Below are positions 36,968 to 48,990 of a stretch of DNA of 64,000 nt, one piece after another. The notes under the pieces were generated by a model. It was not told the DNA's origin. It saw nothing but the letters and a program-made list of their open reading frames with translations, and ran no database searches. Numbering within the stretch: position 1 is the stretch's first letter; each line of letters opens with the position of its first letter. The stretch comes from Sorex araneus (taxonomy: Eukaryota; Chordata; Mammalia; Eulipotyphla; Soricidae). The position numbers and the translations under genes are program-made. The stretch covers positions 51,933,292-51,997,291 of the forward strand of contig NC_073311.1 of assembly GCF_027595985.1 (NCBI RefSeq). The letters run 5' to 3'.

Positions 36968-37120
36968 GTATATTGAGCTTTCACAGGACCTAGTTAGGGT
37001 GCTAAATGCTAGCACTTTGTATCTTTTATATTCTTGTTTCCATTTCCATTAGTAAACTAGGTCACTAGATGCTCAGTGACTCTTTAAAGGTCAGTCACAC
37101 ATTGTAAGTTTCACAGTCAG
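36968..37120 (+). mobile_element. Probable MIR (ancient mammalian SINE)
   Basis: GTGCTAAATGCTAGCACTTTG, then AGGTCACTAGATGCTCAGTG, then AAAGGTCAGTCACACATTGT follows the MIR order of motifs. It lies just outside the left edge of duplication block 1. Confidence 0.5.
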
Positions 37121-38091
37121 AATGAATTTGGTATGCTCTGGTCTGTTGAAGGAAACTAAATTACCTTATGTGATTATTTAAATCACTTAGACAGCTGAAG
37201 TGAACTTCATTGATCATAGGATATATCTGGAAATTGACACCCACAATGTTTTTTGTAAACCAACACTTTCATTTGTTGAACTCATAAATCTAAAGTAAGT
37301 ACATTTGTGATTTCTTTTATATTCAGTTTTATATTTTGAATACATTTACTATGTTATATAACATTTTACAACATGGTATTCTATACATTTTTTCTTAAAA
37401 TCCTCAATATTATAAATAAAAAGAGCACTTAACAATCTCTTTTGTGTATAGCTTATTTATTTTAAACAATTATTATTTGCTATAGTTGATAACCATCCAT
37501 AAGATGAACAATGATAAATAATGATAAATAGCAACTTTAGATTTAGAATTATTGAGACAGTATTACCTGATGGTGTATATTTTGTGAACTTAAGATATTT
37601 TTCCAGTTCTCTGTCCTCTCACATGTAGAAGTTGTTGCCTACTATCATTACTAAATTGCTAATAAATTACTTTTATGATGCTAAATATGTAAATAATTAC
37701 AATGTAAAGTGCATAATGCAATAAATTTAAATGTATGACATTTTCCTATTTCAGCCTCAAGCTATTAACAATTATTTTCCTATTAGAATTTGAAGATTAT
37801 AAACTGTCTTTAGTGATTATTATATTTCAAAATACTGATACTCATCAGTGACTTTTTAATGACAGTTTTAATTTTAACACAGGTATTCATTTTCACGTTA
37901 TTAAATCATTACAATCTGACTTTAAATAAATAGGCATATTATTGTCAGAATCTTGATTCTTCACATATTTTCAATCTGTATCATACCAGTAATAAAATAT
38001 TGTCAATTATAGAATATTTTAATAAATAAAGTTTTTAAATTTTTTTTTGCCATGAGACCCTTATTTAAGGACCCAAGAATTTATATAATAG

Positions 38092-38100
38092 CTGTAGATT
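38092..38100 (+). promoter_or_regulatory. TATA-like motif upstream of KLRC copy 1
   Basis: TATATAATA lies about 140 bases before the start codon in a stretch nearly identical in copy 2. Human KLRC1 has upstream non-coding exons, so this could be intronic. Offered only as a candidate core promoter. Confidence 0.25.
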
Positions 38101-38237
38101 CTTCAACTGTGGAATGAACTCTAGTACACACCCTCCACACCACCCAGTTCCTGTTCTACCACCTTGTTGTTACGTACTATTTTTCTCAAATCTACTTACC
38201 TTAGAGCGCAGTGCCTGGCATTAACTTAGCTGCAGAG

Positions 38238-41200
38238 ATGAGTAATGAAAAAACAACATATGCAGAGCTAAATTTGACTAGAAAGTCAAAAAAACAACAA
38301 ATAAAACCTAGAGGTACTAAAGGCTTCACTTCAGGAACAGAACAAGAAATATGCTATGCAGAATTAAATCTTCAAAACGCTACTCAGTCTCCTCAGGCAA
38401 ATGACAAGAACTACCACTGCAAAGGTAAACTTTTATATACGTGTAAGATGTAATAGTTTGAGAACGGGCAGTTGGGTTGCAGAGTGTTGGGAGAGAGAAG
38501 AGAGGAAACTCAGTATTTTTCATTTTGGACAATCAGAGAGTTAATTTGAATATGATATTCTAATATGAATTCTGAAGACTAGTTTTGTTTAGGCATTGTT
38601 GAACAAATCATAGAGCTATGCACTTACTAAAAATGCAATGCAGTGTTCTGGGAGAAAGATTGCAATGGACCTAGAGTCCAAAATGGTAACAGAATCGCAC
38701 TCTAAATAGTTCTCTCCATCTTTCCATTCTCAGTGTTTTCATTTCACTCCCATAGGATTACTGTCACCTCCAGAGAAGCTCATTGCTGGGGTCCTGGGAA
38801 TCATTTGCTTTGTCTTGGTGTGCATTATAACAATCACAGTGATTATTACTCATTGTAAGTAAATTTTTGAAATTTTAAAAAAGGAAACTTTTACAGATGA
38901 TCTCACCTCCACTAAAGATTTTATAATATTAAGGAACAGATCTCTTATTTTAATGCAAGTATATATAGACTAATGTGGATTATTTTGAATTTATAATAAA
39001 AACATAATTTAGAATACTAGAATACCGTATTGAGAAACGTAAATTTTTTTGAATTTGGTTAAACCAAATACAGAGGGAGATGTAACTTCATTTCTTTAAA
39101 CTTTTAAAATATTTTTCCACTCAAACTTAATTCTTATATTGTTAGTGAAATTAATTTTCTTAGATGGAGTCACCTGCGTAATTCCTCTTAGTCAAAGATT
39201 TTATAATATTAAGGAACAGATCTCTCATTAATGCAAGTATATGTAGACTAGTGTGGATTGATTATTTTGAATTTATAATAAAAACATATTTAGGATACTA
39301 AAATACCTTATTGGGAAATGTAAATTTTTTTTTAACTTTGTTAAACCAGAAGTAGAGGGAGATGTAACTTCATTTCTCTAAGCTTTTAAAGTATTTTTCC
39401 GCCCAAACTTATTCTTATATTGTTTTCCTTAGTAAAATTAATTTTCTTAGATGGAGTCACCTGCGTAATTTCTCTTCCTCTTATTTAAAAGTATTCTGTT
39501 CTGGGATTGCTGAGAATGTGAAGTTCAGTCTGAATTGTCTTTATACTTTTTGGGTTTGCTTTATTTCTCTTCTCTCTACTTCTCTCTTTCCTTTTTTCTG
39601 CTATTATCTCTCTGTCCATATTCTTCTTAGAATTAGTACCCTCTCTCAATAATACTACTTTACTTTACACACAATTTTATTGAATATGATTCTAATCTTT
39701 AACAATGCAAAAATTGTCCACTAAGACACTAATGTTATTGTGATATAGTTGAATCAATTTATATTTATAGGTTTTCCTTCATTTTCTTCAAGCTACCCAG
39801 ACTCTAAGGCAGAATAATTCATCCACAATTAATACAACGAGCACTCAGAAAGGTAAATACTGATTTTCAAAGTTTTTATAGTACATTTTAGAGTTTGTAT
39901 ATCTTGGACTAAGTAGAAATGCTAGCCAATTTAAGAGAAAACATAGTTAAAAAATAAGGAAATAAAAGTTCATAAAAAGTAATTGGTATGCAACAACATA
40001 TAAAGAATAACTTACTTATTATAATTTTCTTTACAATTTTGGTTCAAATATCTTACAGCTAAAAATGATGGTGAATAAGTTATTCAACGATAAAAATTGT
40101 TTGTTTATGACTAATGTAGATATATAGAGTGGGAATTTTTAGTGCGGTATTTGTCTTATATCAACATTTGAATTAAGGGATGAGAACTGACCCTTACTGT
40201 GGGTGTTTGCATGAGACTTGTGCTTTGATGTATCACATCCTGACAGTGCACAATATGCAACATACATGCATGTTTTTACCTATGTGCGTGTAGCAGGTCC
40301 ATCTGATGTTGGAATTCAACTTTTCTATTAATAGCTCAAGATAACTCTCTGGTGCCTCACTGTACTCACTGTCCTCCTGAGGGATTTACATACTCCAACA
40401 ATTGCTACTATACAAATCATGGGAAAATGTCATGGAACGAGAGTGTGGTGGCCTGTGCTTCTCGCCGGTCTAGCCTGCTTTATATAGAGAGTGAAGAAGA
40501 ACTGGTAAGAGTTTAAGGTGAAAATCACATTCCAAAAGACATTTCAGTTAATACTTATTAACTTTTGCATATTTTTACTGTATTTTTTGTACACTCTACA
40601 TATTGACTTTTAATATTTCAGTCCTGCAATTTTCTTTATGTCATAATGCACATTTGATTTATCATTCTTATTTTTTTCTAGAAAGACATGTTTTCACAAC
40701 TGTTTTTAATTTTTTCTTCCACTTAAGCTAATTAAAGATATAATATTTGCTCATATTACAGCTATTGATAGCCATTTAAGTGGATTTAGTTAGCTTCAAG
40801 TGAATCAAGTGTTATTGTGTGCTCTTAAATGCAATATGAAATTGGTACATTTTTCAGTTTGCCAGTGACATAAAAACACTCCATGCTTCAAAGGCCGTTC
40901 TGTCAGTCACTCTGTTATCATCGAAAAGTCAAATGAGAATCTTGGATAGTGAAAGCAAAGTATGAACAGTACATTCAAAATTATCAAACAATTTCTAAAC
41001 ATTCTAGCAAGATAAATTTTATAAAATGAATAGCACTGTAGCACTGTCGTCCCATTGCTTGAGTGGGCTTCAGTAACATCTCCATTGTGACACTGGTTAC
41101 TGTTTTTGGCATATTGAGTACACCACAGGTAGCTTGCCAGGCTCTGCCATGCTAGTGGGATACTCTCGGTAGCTTGCTGCGCTCTCTGAGAGGAATGGAG

Positions 41201-44200
41201 GAATCGAACCCGGGTCAGCCTTGTGCAAGGCAAACGCCCTACCCGCTGTGCTATGGCTCCAGTCACATGAAATGAATAATAATTAAAAGAAAAAAACACC
41301 AGGTCAGTAGGATGCAAATTTTTTTTCCACCCTGTTTCAGATTTTCTTCCCTCTCCCACTTTCTTCTCAGGTAACCATAGTTCTGTCATCATAACCTACT
41401 TCTTCATTTCCTTGTGCTTTTTCTGTGCATCAAATTTTTCCTAATTAGGACATAGGCAAAATCTTGTATTTGTCTTTTTCCTTCAGACAATTCATGTAGC
41501 ATAATTGTAGGGAGCTCAGTTCATTTTGTTTGCAAATATCAAAGTTTCATTTTTATAAATACTTACACTGCATAGGATTGGATAAGTCTATCACAGCTAC
41601 ATTATCTGGTCATTTTGAGGACACCAGTTGCTCATTTTCAGTTGTAGAACTGTAGCACTGTCATCCTATTGTTCATCGATTTGCATGAGTGGGCACCAGT
41701 AATGTCTCCGTTGTGAGAATTGTTGTTACTGTTTTTGGCATATGGAATACGCCATGGGTAGCTTGCCAGGCTCTGCCATGCAGATGGATTACTCTCAGTA
41801 GTTTGCCAGGCTCTTCAAAAAGGGAAAAGGACGGAAGAATTGAACCCAGGTCGGCCCCATGCAAGGCAAATGTCCTACCTGCTGTGCTATCGCTCCAGTC
41901 CATTTTTAGTTCTTTTAGATAATGTGTATCAATAAACTTGGGAAAATGTAACCTTTGAGTTAATGTTTTCATGTTCTTTACACTGATATGCAAATTTACA
42001 TATTTGTAATAATTAATGAAATTGCATTAAATCTACATGTTGCTTTCAGTAAAATGGTAGTGTTAATATAGACATTTTCACTGTCTGCATACAAAAATAT
42101 CTTTTCATAGGGGGCCGGAGCGATAGCACAGCGGGTAGGGCATTTGCCTTGCATGCAGCCGACCTGGGTTCGATCCCTGGCATCCCATATGGTCCCCAAG
42201 AACTGCCAGGAGCAATTCCTGAGTGCAAAGCCAGGAGTAACCCCTGAGCATCGCTGGGTGTGACCCAAAAAGGAAAAAAAAATCTTTTCATAGTTTTTGT
42301 CTGTGCAGGAAGGCTTGAGCATTTCAAGTGTGCCAACTCTGTGCTCAAGATCCTGGCACATCCTGGGGACCCATATGTCCTGCTGAGATTGAAGTGGGGC
42401 CTGGTACATGCAATTCAAGCCTCTTAACCACTGTACAATCTCCAGCTCAAAGTCCTTAACATCTCTTAATGTCTTTTCCTTGTCATTAAACAGAGTCCTG
42501 TATTAATATTTTACCAGATTTTATGCATTTTCTCTCCGGGTTATTCTATTCAATTATAAATAAGATTTCTTTTTGAATTTTCATTTTTGCAATTGTCTAT
42601 GCTCATGAATGCTTCTATAGATTTTAATTAAGTCTTTAAGACTTTTGATAGATACTATCACAAAATATGCACAAAGTAATGGATTGTAGGCTTATTAGAA
42701 GGGGAGATTCTGGTGACACCCAGTGGTGTTCAGGGGTTATTCCTTGCTCTGTGCTCAGGGATCACCCCTAGCTGTGCTTGGGGACCTTTGTGATGCCGGA
42801 TATCTAAGAGCATCCGCTGCTTTACAAGCAAATGCCTTAAACCCTCTCACCTGACTTGAATTCTTATTACTTTTTACTTGTTTTATTATGTGCTTTCTAC
42901 TTGATCTGACTAGTACTTCTAATATTCAACTGAACAAAAATGGTACTAATAGATGTTTTACCTTGTTCCCAATTTTACTGTAAAAGCTTATATTCAATAA
43001 AAAATGGGGGCCAGAGAGATAGTACTTGGATTGCAGTTAAGTCATGCACGTGTACTGCCCAGGTTCAACCCCGTGGTTAACCCAGTATTGAAGGGTTCAG
43101 CCTCTAGGGCTCTGGGAACTGGGTAATTTTTGATCCCACAGAACCTGAGCAATATCACAGCCGCAGGCTCTCGCTGACCTGCCTAATCTACTTGGCTGAG
43201 CACAGTTGAAAGGGGCCTTCGGGATTCCTGTCCAAATCTTGGGGTTCCCCACCAAAAATAAGTAACAAAATAAAACATTTTTATTGTGACAATGTTGATT
43301 TATACAGCATATTAGACTTATAAGTAACATTATATCTGACATTATATACAAAATTGTAATAGACTGTTTTCCAAATGTTTAGACACATTTGGAATGTATT
43401 ACTGTCACACCACACCCTTCACCCCCAGGTCAATGTAGGTCCAGCACAATCCATTAGACATTTTCACCCAATCCCTCCCATGTGGCCATCTAAATTTTCA
43501 TTGTTCTTCTTTAGGAAGCCTTTCTGTTTATATATGATTTTATTATAAATATACATAGATCTGTTATTTTTCACTTTTAGGAATGGTTTCTTCAGTGTTG
43601 GTATTTTAATTAAACTTACATATTGTATATAAATTAGGAAAATTATAATTTTCTTAAAAAATAAACATACAACCATATAAAATTCATTGTTACAACTCTA
43701 ACATAGATTATTCAAAGTATTTATAGATATGCAAAGTTGCACAGGCTTATTCATTTAATCGTGTTTGTGTTTAGTGTGTTTTTCCAGAAAAATCTTTTCA
43801 CTTTTAAACACTGATTATGACATTAACTATGTATGTGTTTTGATTACTTCTAGATATATCACTTCTATCAATATTTTCTTTTGGTTTTTGTATAAATATA
43901 TATGTTTCATGACCTTGGGGTTGAATCCAGAACTTTATATTTACAGAACATGAGGATCCTACATCTTGAACTATATTCCTGATGTCACCATTTTCTAAAA
44001 ATTAACACATTGGTGATGATCTTTTCAAATGCCTTCACAACGTTATTGAGAGTAATGTATAACCTTTGTTTATTAGTCAGAGAGAGAGCCAGAGAGCCAG
44101 AGCCAGAGAGCCAGAGAGAGAGAGAGCCAGAGAGAGAGAGAGGGGGGGGGGAATGGCTGCCCTGAGCCACCTCTTCTGTAGTTTGGTGTTGGGAAGCAGC

Positions 44201-45672
44201 AAGTCTAGCTCCTCTGTTGGGTGATCTATAGTAGTGTTTTCCATACCTGTTTTTTCATAACTCTGGAGAACACTCTTTGTCTTTCTCTTTCAGAGTCCTT
44301 TAACTTTTACATTAGAATTTTAGTAAAAAATGTTATTAGCAGGAACGAACAAAGAGAAATGAGTATAGCAGCTTGAACAGATTGCTGTTACAGTGAAGAG
44401 GCATTGTTCTTTGCTTATCTTGGCTTAGAGAGCAGTTGGCTTAGAGATAGAACAGGGGTAAGGTATGGCCTTATGACCTTGAGGAAACTAACCCTAGTTT
44501 GACCCCTGGTGCCATATATGTCTCCTGGTAACTCCAGGAGTGATCCCTTAGCACAACTAGATGTAGCCCCCCCCCCAACAAATAATTTTGGATATCCAGT
44601 TATCATTTTCTGACTGCCAACCCGTTATGAAATCTTTTGTTAGTTTCCTTATAAAAGCAAACTCAAAGTAAAAATGTAACGTAACAATTTACATTTACAT
44701 CTCTTTCTTGGAGAGCCAGGCAAGCTACCGAAACTATCTTGCCCACAAGGCAGAGCCTGGCAAGCTACCCATGGCGTGTTTGATATGCCAAAAACAGTAA
44801 CAATAAGTCTCACAATGGAGATGTTACTGGTGCCCGCTTGAGCAAGTCGATGAGCAGAGATGACAGTGACAATTGATTTGTTTCCAGGTCTGGGGAAATG
44901 ATAAACATAAATAAATTATGTACACTTCATTTTCCTTGTTAAATCAGAAACCAACCAAAGCCACTAATTTTTTATATCCAGGAATTTAAATCAGAAGCAA
45001 AATGGTAATACAATTTTAGGCAATATGAAAATCGTTAATCTCTATTTTTGCCAAATTGAAATGTAGCAATAACTTTTAACTTTTAAATTAAGAATCTTTG
45101 AAAAAATAGCTACTTGCATCTTTAAAATAATAAAATTTCTCATAATGAACACTATATATTTTTAAATAGGAATTTCTGGGCTCCATATTACCTCCGACTT
45201 GGGTTGGAATATTTCGTAACAGCACACATCATCCATGGATGTCAATAAATGGTTCAACTTCCAAACTAATGTAAGTTTTTTGTTTGCTTTACACATTTGA
45301 AATGTATAGAGAAAATATAAGATTTTATAATAATCTTAACTTGTTTAATTATAGCATGAAGAAAATATTGTTTGCTAGCAATTTTTCATATTAATTTTAA
45401 AATATGGAATGGTTAGATTTTGAACCCAAAGTTGTTGGAAATTATCTTTTCTTCACTTTCAATACATTTGTTTCTTCCTTTACACAAGAAATGTTATTGA
45501 TTAGTGGGTTGCCTGCTAAAAAGTGCTAACATATTTATGCATGTTTTTCCATTACAGAATTAAAGAAAATTCAGCTGGAGAAGATAACTGTGTCGTATTA
45601 TTATTTAGCCTCCATTCAGAGATTTGCACTTATACAAATTTATATTATTGCAAGCATAAACTTCAGAATTAG
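38238..45672 (+). CDS. KLRC1: KLRC1 (NKG2A)-type inhibitory NK receptor, copy 1, intact
   Basis: Type II receptor that in other mammals pairs with CD94 and binds MHC-E. Exons: 38238-38424, 38756-38854, 39793-39852, 40335-40504, 45170-45270, 45558-45672. They total 732 nt, 243 aa (human NKG2A is 233), with GT-AG introns and consistent phases. The tail has two ITIM-like motifs, TTYAEL and ICYAEL, followed by the family hallmark YHCK. The membrane segment ([15 protein letters not shown] onward) has no lysine or arginine, unlike DAP12-coupled NKG2C/E, so an inhibitory role is inferred. The stalk has QNNSS and the lectin domain has [23 protein letters not shown] and terminal YYCKHKLQN, close to human NKG2A. 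The start was chosen because the MSNE start and following residues align with the NKG2A N terminus and a purine sits at -3; an in-frame GTG at 38211 is 5' UTR. Intron 4 is long (about 4.7 kb) and SINE-rich. Predicted N-glycosylation sites include one in WNES that copy 2 lacks. Confidence 0.95.
38914..39477 (+). repeat. Tandem ~280-bp duplication inside KLRC intron 2, copy 1
   Basis: AAAGATTTTATAATATTAAG starts units at 38914 and 39194. Both end at GGAGTCACCTGCGTAATT. The same pair is present in copy 2, so it predates the gene duplication. Confidence 0.85.
41032..41264 (-). mobile_element. SINE, long-tail form, KLRC copy 1 intron 4
   Basis: GCACTGTAGCACTGTCGTCC to CTATGGCTCCAGTC. The same insertion is at 57491 in copy 2. 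Confidence 0.88.
41644..41900 (-). mobile_element. SINE, long-tail form, copy 1 only
   Basis: Flanks CATTTTCAGTT and CATTTTTAGTT. It lies in the 2.2-kb segment missing from copy 2. Confidence 0.85.
42111..42281 (+). mobile_element. Young SINE, short-tail form, copy 1 only
   Basis: Near-consensus copy with exact duplication ATCTTTTCATAG at 42099-42110 and 42282-42293. It lies within the segment absent from copy 2. Confidence 0.93.
42710..42850 (-). mobile_element. Old SINE copy
   Basis: GACACCCAGTGGTGTTCAGG and TGCTCAGGGATCACCCC. A further diverged SINE head (GGGGGCCAGAGAGATAGTAC) starts at 43006. Confidence 0.6.
44083..44150 (+). repeat. (CCAGAG)n / (GA)n microsatellite, copy 1 intron 4
   Basis: Repeated GAGAGCCAGAGCCAGAGA. 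The matching tract in copy 2 is 58336-58413 with a longer pure GA run. Confidence 0.9.
44425..44580 (+). mobile_element. Old SINE copy, intron 4 (counterpart 58690-58845)
   Basis: GGCTTAGAGATAGAACAGGG to CTCCAGGAGTGATCCCTTAG. Present in both KLRC copies. Confidence 0.55.
44700..44873 (+). mobile_element. SINE, long-tail form, head truncated (counterpart 58966-59141)
   Basis: GGAGAGCCAGGCAAGCTACC to GAGATGACAGTGACAATT. Shared by both copies. Confidence 0.8.
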
Positions 45673-45754
45673 TAAAGCTATATATAAATTCTATTGAATC
45701 AATTGATAATCTTAAAGAAAATAGCTCATTTTGCATCTGATAATGACCTTACCA

Positions 45755-45760
45755 AATAAA
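45755..45760 (+). other. AATAAA polyadenylation signal, KLRC copy 1
   Basis: AATAAA sits 83 bases past the stop codon, in sequence conserved in the second KLRC copy. Confidence 0.7.
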
Positions 45761-46205
45761 ATTGAAATGTACAAAAGTAAAGTTTGAGTAATTAGTGTAA
45801 AGTTTCTATATGTACCTTTCCTATTTCAGGGAAATTATTTCTGTATTTCATCCCAAATATGAGACTTATTGAATTTTTGTCATAGTTAAAGTAATTCCCA
45901 TTTTTCTCCAATAGAAAAGTATTCTCATTTTTTTACTACATTCTATAATTCTACAAGTGGTGGTAATTTTTATTGTTTTTGTTTAGATTGGAATAACAAA
46001 TTTTTTCCATTTTATGTTTGTAAATTAATGGTAAAAGAATCTTAATTCTAAAATAAACTAAAGTGAGTAGATGTACTTTTTTAAAAAAAATTGGTGTGTA
46101 TCTATATTTATTTGAGATGTTTTCTTAACCAATTCACAGACTAGAGTAAGATTTTATTTTTAACTATATACTTAGATTTTATCAAGGTGACATAAGAAAG
46201 CTACA

Positions 46206-46452
46206 TAAGGTGGAGCGATAGCACAGCAGGTAGAGCGTTTGCCATGCACATGGCTGACCTGGGTTCAATTCCTTCGTCCCGCTTGGAGAGCCCAGCAAGC
46301 TACCAAGAGTATCCCACCCACACGGCAGAACCTGCCAGCTACTCGTGGCGTATTATATGCCAAAAACAGTAACAACAAGTTTCACAATGGAGTCGTTAGT
46401 GGTGCCCGGTCAAGCAAATTGATAAAAACGAGATGACAGTGCTATACAGTGC
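46206..46452 (+). mobile_element. SINE, long-tail form, 3' flank of copy 1
   Basis: GGAGCGATAGCACAGCAGGT to GAGATGACAGTGCTATACAG. Counterpart at 60685. Confidence 0.85.
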
Positions 46453-47069
46453 TATGCATAAGAAGCATTTTCTTATTGTATCACCAGAAGATAATTGCAT
46501 GATAGGACTCACACACACGTCTATATCATTGACATATTGACATATAGGTATCTATATATGTCTATACCTATACCTATACCTATATCTTATATATGTCTAT
46601 ATCATTGAAGGCAGGAATTGAAGTACTCCAGCAGTGCTCAGGGGTCATACATAACAATGAACTGGGAAACATATAAAGTGCTGTAGATCAAGTAGGATCC
46701 AACTGAAAGGAAGATAGCACCCACCATGTATATTTTATGTGTTTTTTTTAGTGTCAAATTGGACAGTGCTAAGGACTTCTGTGCCTATTAGTTGTACTGC
46801 ATATTTGTAATTTTCATTTTCTAGGATTTTTCAGTTTCTATAGAGATTAAAATGTATTTATAATTTTGCATTATTATCTGTTTATGTGTGTTAAAAGCAT
46901 GACAATTGAAACTGAAGTATTTCCAATGTTCTCAACAGTCATTGTTACCATTATTCAATATTATCATGAAAGCATCTTGGCTCTGGTGCTCCCTAACTGT
47001 CATTCTGATGTTTCTAATAATTATCAGTTTATTCCTTCTACTCCCTTTGCTACTTCTTTTGCCCCCAAA

Positions 47070-47245
47070 CCTGGACTGTTAAGCCACGTCCAGGGGTTCA
47101 AAAGCTATTTCTGGCGCAGTGTTTGTGGATCACTCTTGGCAATGCCTCAGGGGGTCACATGTGGTTCTAAGGATAGAACCTGGGTCTGCCTGTCCCTCAT
47201 CCGTGCAAGCACCTTACGCTCTGTGCTTGCTCTCTGGCCCTTTAC
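47070..47245 (-). mobile_element. Old SINE copy (counterpart 61580-61732)
   Basis: GGATCACTCTTGGCAATGCC and GCTTGCTCTCTGGCCC. A (TC)n tract follows at 47301-47337; the copy 2 tract at 61793-61852 is interrupted. Confidence 0.6.
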
Positions 47246-47300
47246 TTTCCTTGCATTGCCTCTAATTCAGCATTTCGGCCTTTCGGGTTTTGTTTTGTAT

Positions 47301-47342
<42 letters not shown>

Positions 47343-47664
47343 ATTTCTTGAGCTCTTTTTCCTTTTTTGCTTTCTATTCTCTCCTTCCTCCCTTCCTATT
47401 TATATCTGTGCATAATACACTTAATGTCATAATTTTCTTTCCATTTATATGTAATGTGAAAGTTCACTCTACCCATTTACTAAATTGCTGTGCTAATTAG
47501 GGATGTATTAGTGAATTTTAAGCCATGAAAGAATATTCATGTATTTGGTATTCCCTGCACTTTTAGGTAAACTCCTGTTAAAAAAACTTTCTGTAAATCT
47601 AAAAATGTTCTACATTTTTCTTGAATATGACTTCTGTGATTGAGTAAACTGTTTATTTTATTTA

Positions 47665-47812
47665 TTTTTGGTTTTGGGTAAAACCTGATGGTGTTCAGGA
47701 ATTTCTCTTCACTCTGTGCTCAGAGACCACTCCTGGTCACGCTCAGGGGGTCAGACTAGATTAGCCAAGTCTAAGGCAATCCCCCCACCCTCAGGGTTAC
47801 TGCTCTGGCCCC
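47665..47812 (-). mobile_element. Old SINE copy (counterpart 62185-62320)
   Basis: TAAAACCTGATGGTGTTCAG to TTACTGCTCTGGCCCC. Composite D is inserted at its edge. Confidence 0.6.
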
Positions 47813-47820
47813 TTTTAATT

Positions 47821-48538
47821 CCCCCCCTTTTTATTGATTCACTGTGAGGTACAGTAACAGAGATTTCATGTTTGAATTTAGACAAAATCTAAATTCATAT
47901 AATCATCAAACACCCATCCCTTCACCAGTGCACGTTTTTTACCACCAAAGTCCCCAGTATCCCCGCCCCCACCACGCCCATTCCACACCTACCCCTGCCT
48001 ACATGGCAGACAATTTGCACAATACTCTTTCTCTAAGTTGGTCACCTTTGATATTTGAGCCCAGTTCCACCACCCCTCATACCTGCCAAAAATGCAATGC
48101 TAGTCAATGTGTTTTGTATTTGCTTGTTATGGATACAATACAATGTCACGTGGCTGCAAGAGTGGCTTGGAGCTCTAGGAATTCTAAACTTTTCATAATT
48201 AGGGTCTGGAGAGATCGCTGCAGCAAGTTTCTGGGGTCCAAGATTCATTTGTGTGTCTCTGGATCATGGCAGTGTGGGAGCTTAAGCAGATGGTCGCTGT
48301 GTGTGGGCAGCGTCTCAGAGTCCCATGGGAGGAGGGAAGGAGAAGGACCGACTCTTCCGCTGTCTCGTGAGGTCTGGCATTTCCAACCACCACGACCCAT
48401 ACCTGGAGCTTTTTGCCGAGTTCTAGAAGATGACAGCCACTGGGATTCCTAGGGGGCAGGCCAGGTATGGCACCTGCACCCAGCTGGAGTGGCCCCAACT
48501 GGAGTGGCCCCGAGAAAATGGCCTATTGCAAAAGTGGT
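47821..48538 (-). mobile_element. Composite ORF-less L1-like retroposon D, copy 1 flank
   Basis: The antisense L1 3' module (TTATTGATTCACTGTGAGG, ACCCATCCCTTCACCAGTGC) is joined to a GC-rich body ending GGAGTGGCCCCGAGAAAATG. Flanks GGCCCCTTTTAATT (47807-47820) and GGCCCCCTTTAATT (48539-48552) differ at one base. Its body differs from that of A-C. A 202-residue open frame through it is not a gene. Confidence 0.7.
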
Positions 48539-48990
48539 GGCCCCCTTTAATTTTAAATTTTATTTAATTAACTTAAAATGAACTTTAATGTCTACATTAC
48601 AGGTGATCTTGTCTAGCGTCTGCTGGAGGAACATCACAGTTCAATAATGTCATAATATTATAAGAATTATGAATTTGTACTGCAGCTATGATGTATGTGA
48701 ACATAAAAGTTTATCTTATTTGTGTATTTATCATGCATAGAATCATTTCTTATATGTTATGATTTGGTCCATTGTTTATGTGTTTACAGTACAGATTTGT
48801 GTGTGAATAAAAATCTATCCTGGTAGATCACCTTGTTTTATAAGCAGGGAAAATTGTTGAATTCTCTATTTCTGATTTTCATTTCTCACTTTTGCAAATC
48901 TGTTATTTTATTATTTTCACAAGGCTCTCATAAACCATTGAAAATCAATTGCACCTGTGTCCATTATTATGGAACCATCATTTTTGCAAC

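Noticed and set aside
38756-38854. Activating NKG2C/E-type membrane segment
   Set aside because: I looked for a lysine or arginine in the membrane exon of both KLRC copies. None is present, and the ITIM-like motifs are intact.
40907-41392. 161-codon minus-strand open frame in KLRC intron 4
   Set aside because: Most of it is SINE sequence read in one frame; the [12 protein letters not shown]-type residues recur in many SINE ORFs here.
42111-42180. tRNA-like gene with A and B boxes
   Set aside because: It is the head of a SINE with target duplications; the same sequence recurs many times in the window, so it is not a tRNA gene.
46500-46610. CRISPR-like regular repeats (CTATACCTATA)
   Set aside because: Eukaryotic simple-sequence repeat without spacers.
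47844-48452. 202-codon open frame, the longest in the window
   Set aside because: It lies wholly inside composite retroposon D, spans the L1 3' UTR/body junction, has no family motif, and the block 2 counterpart breaks at about 119 codons.
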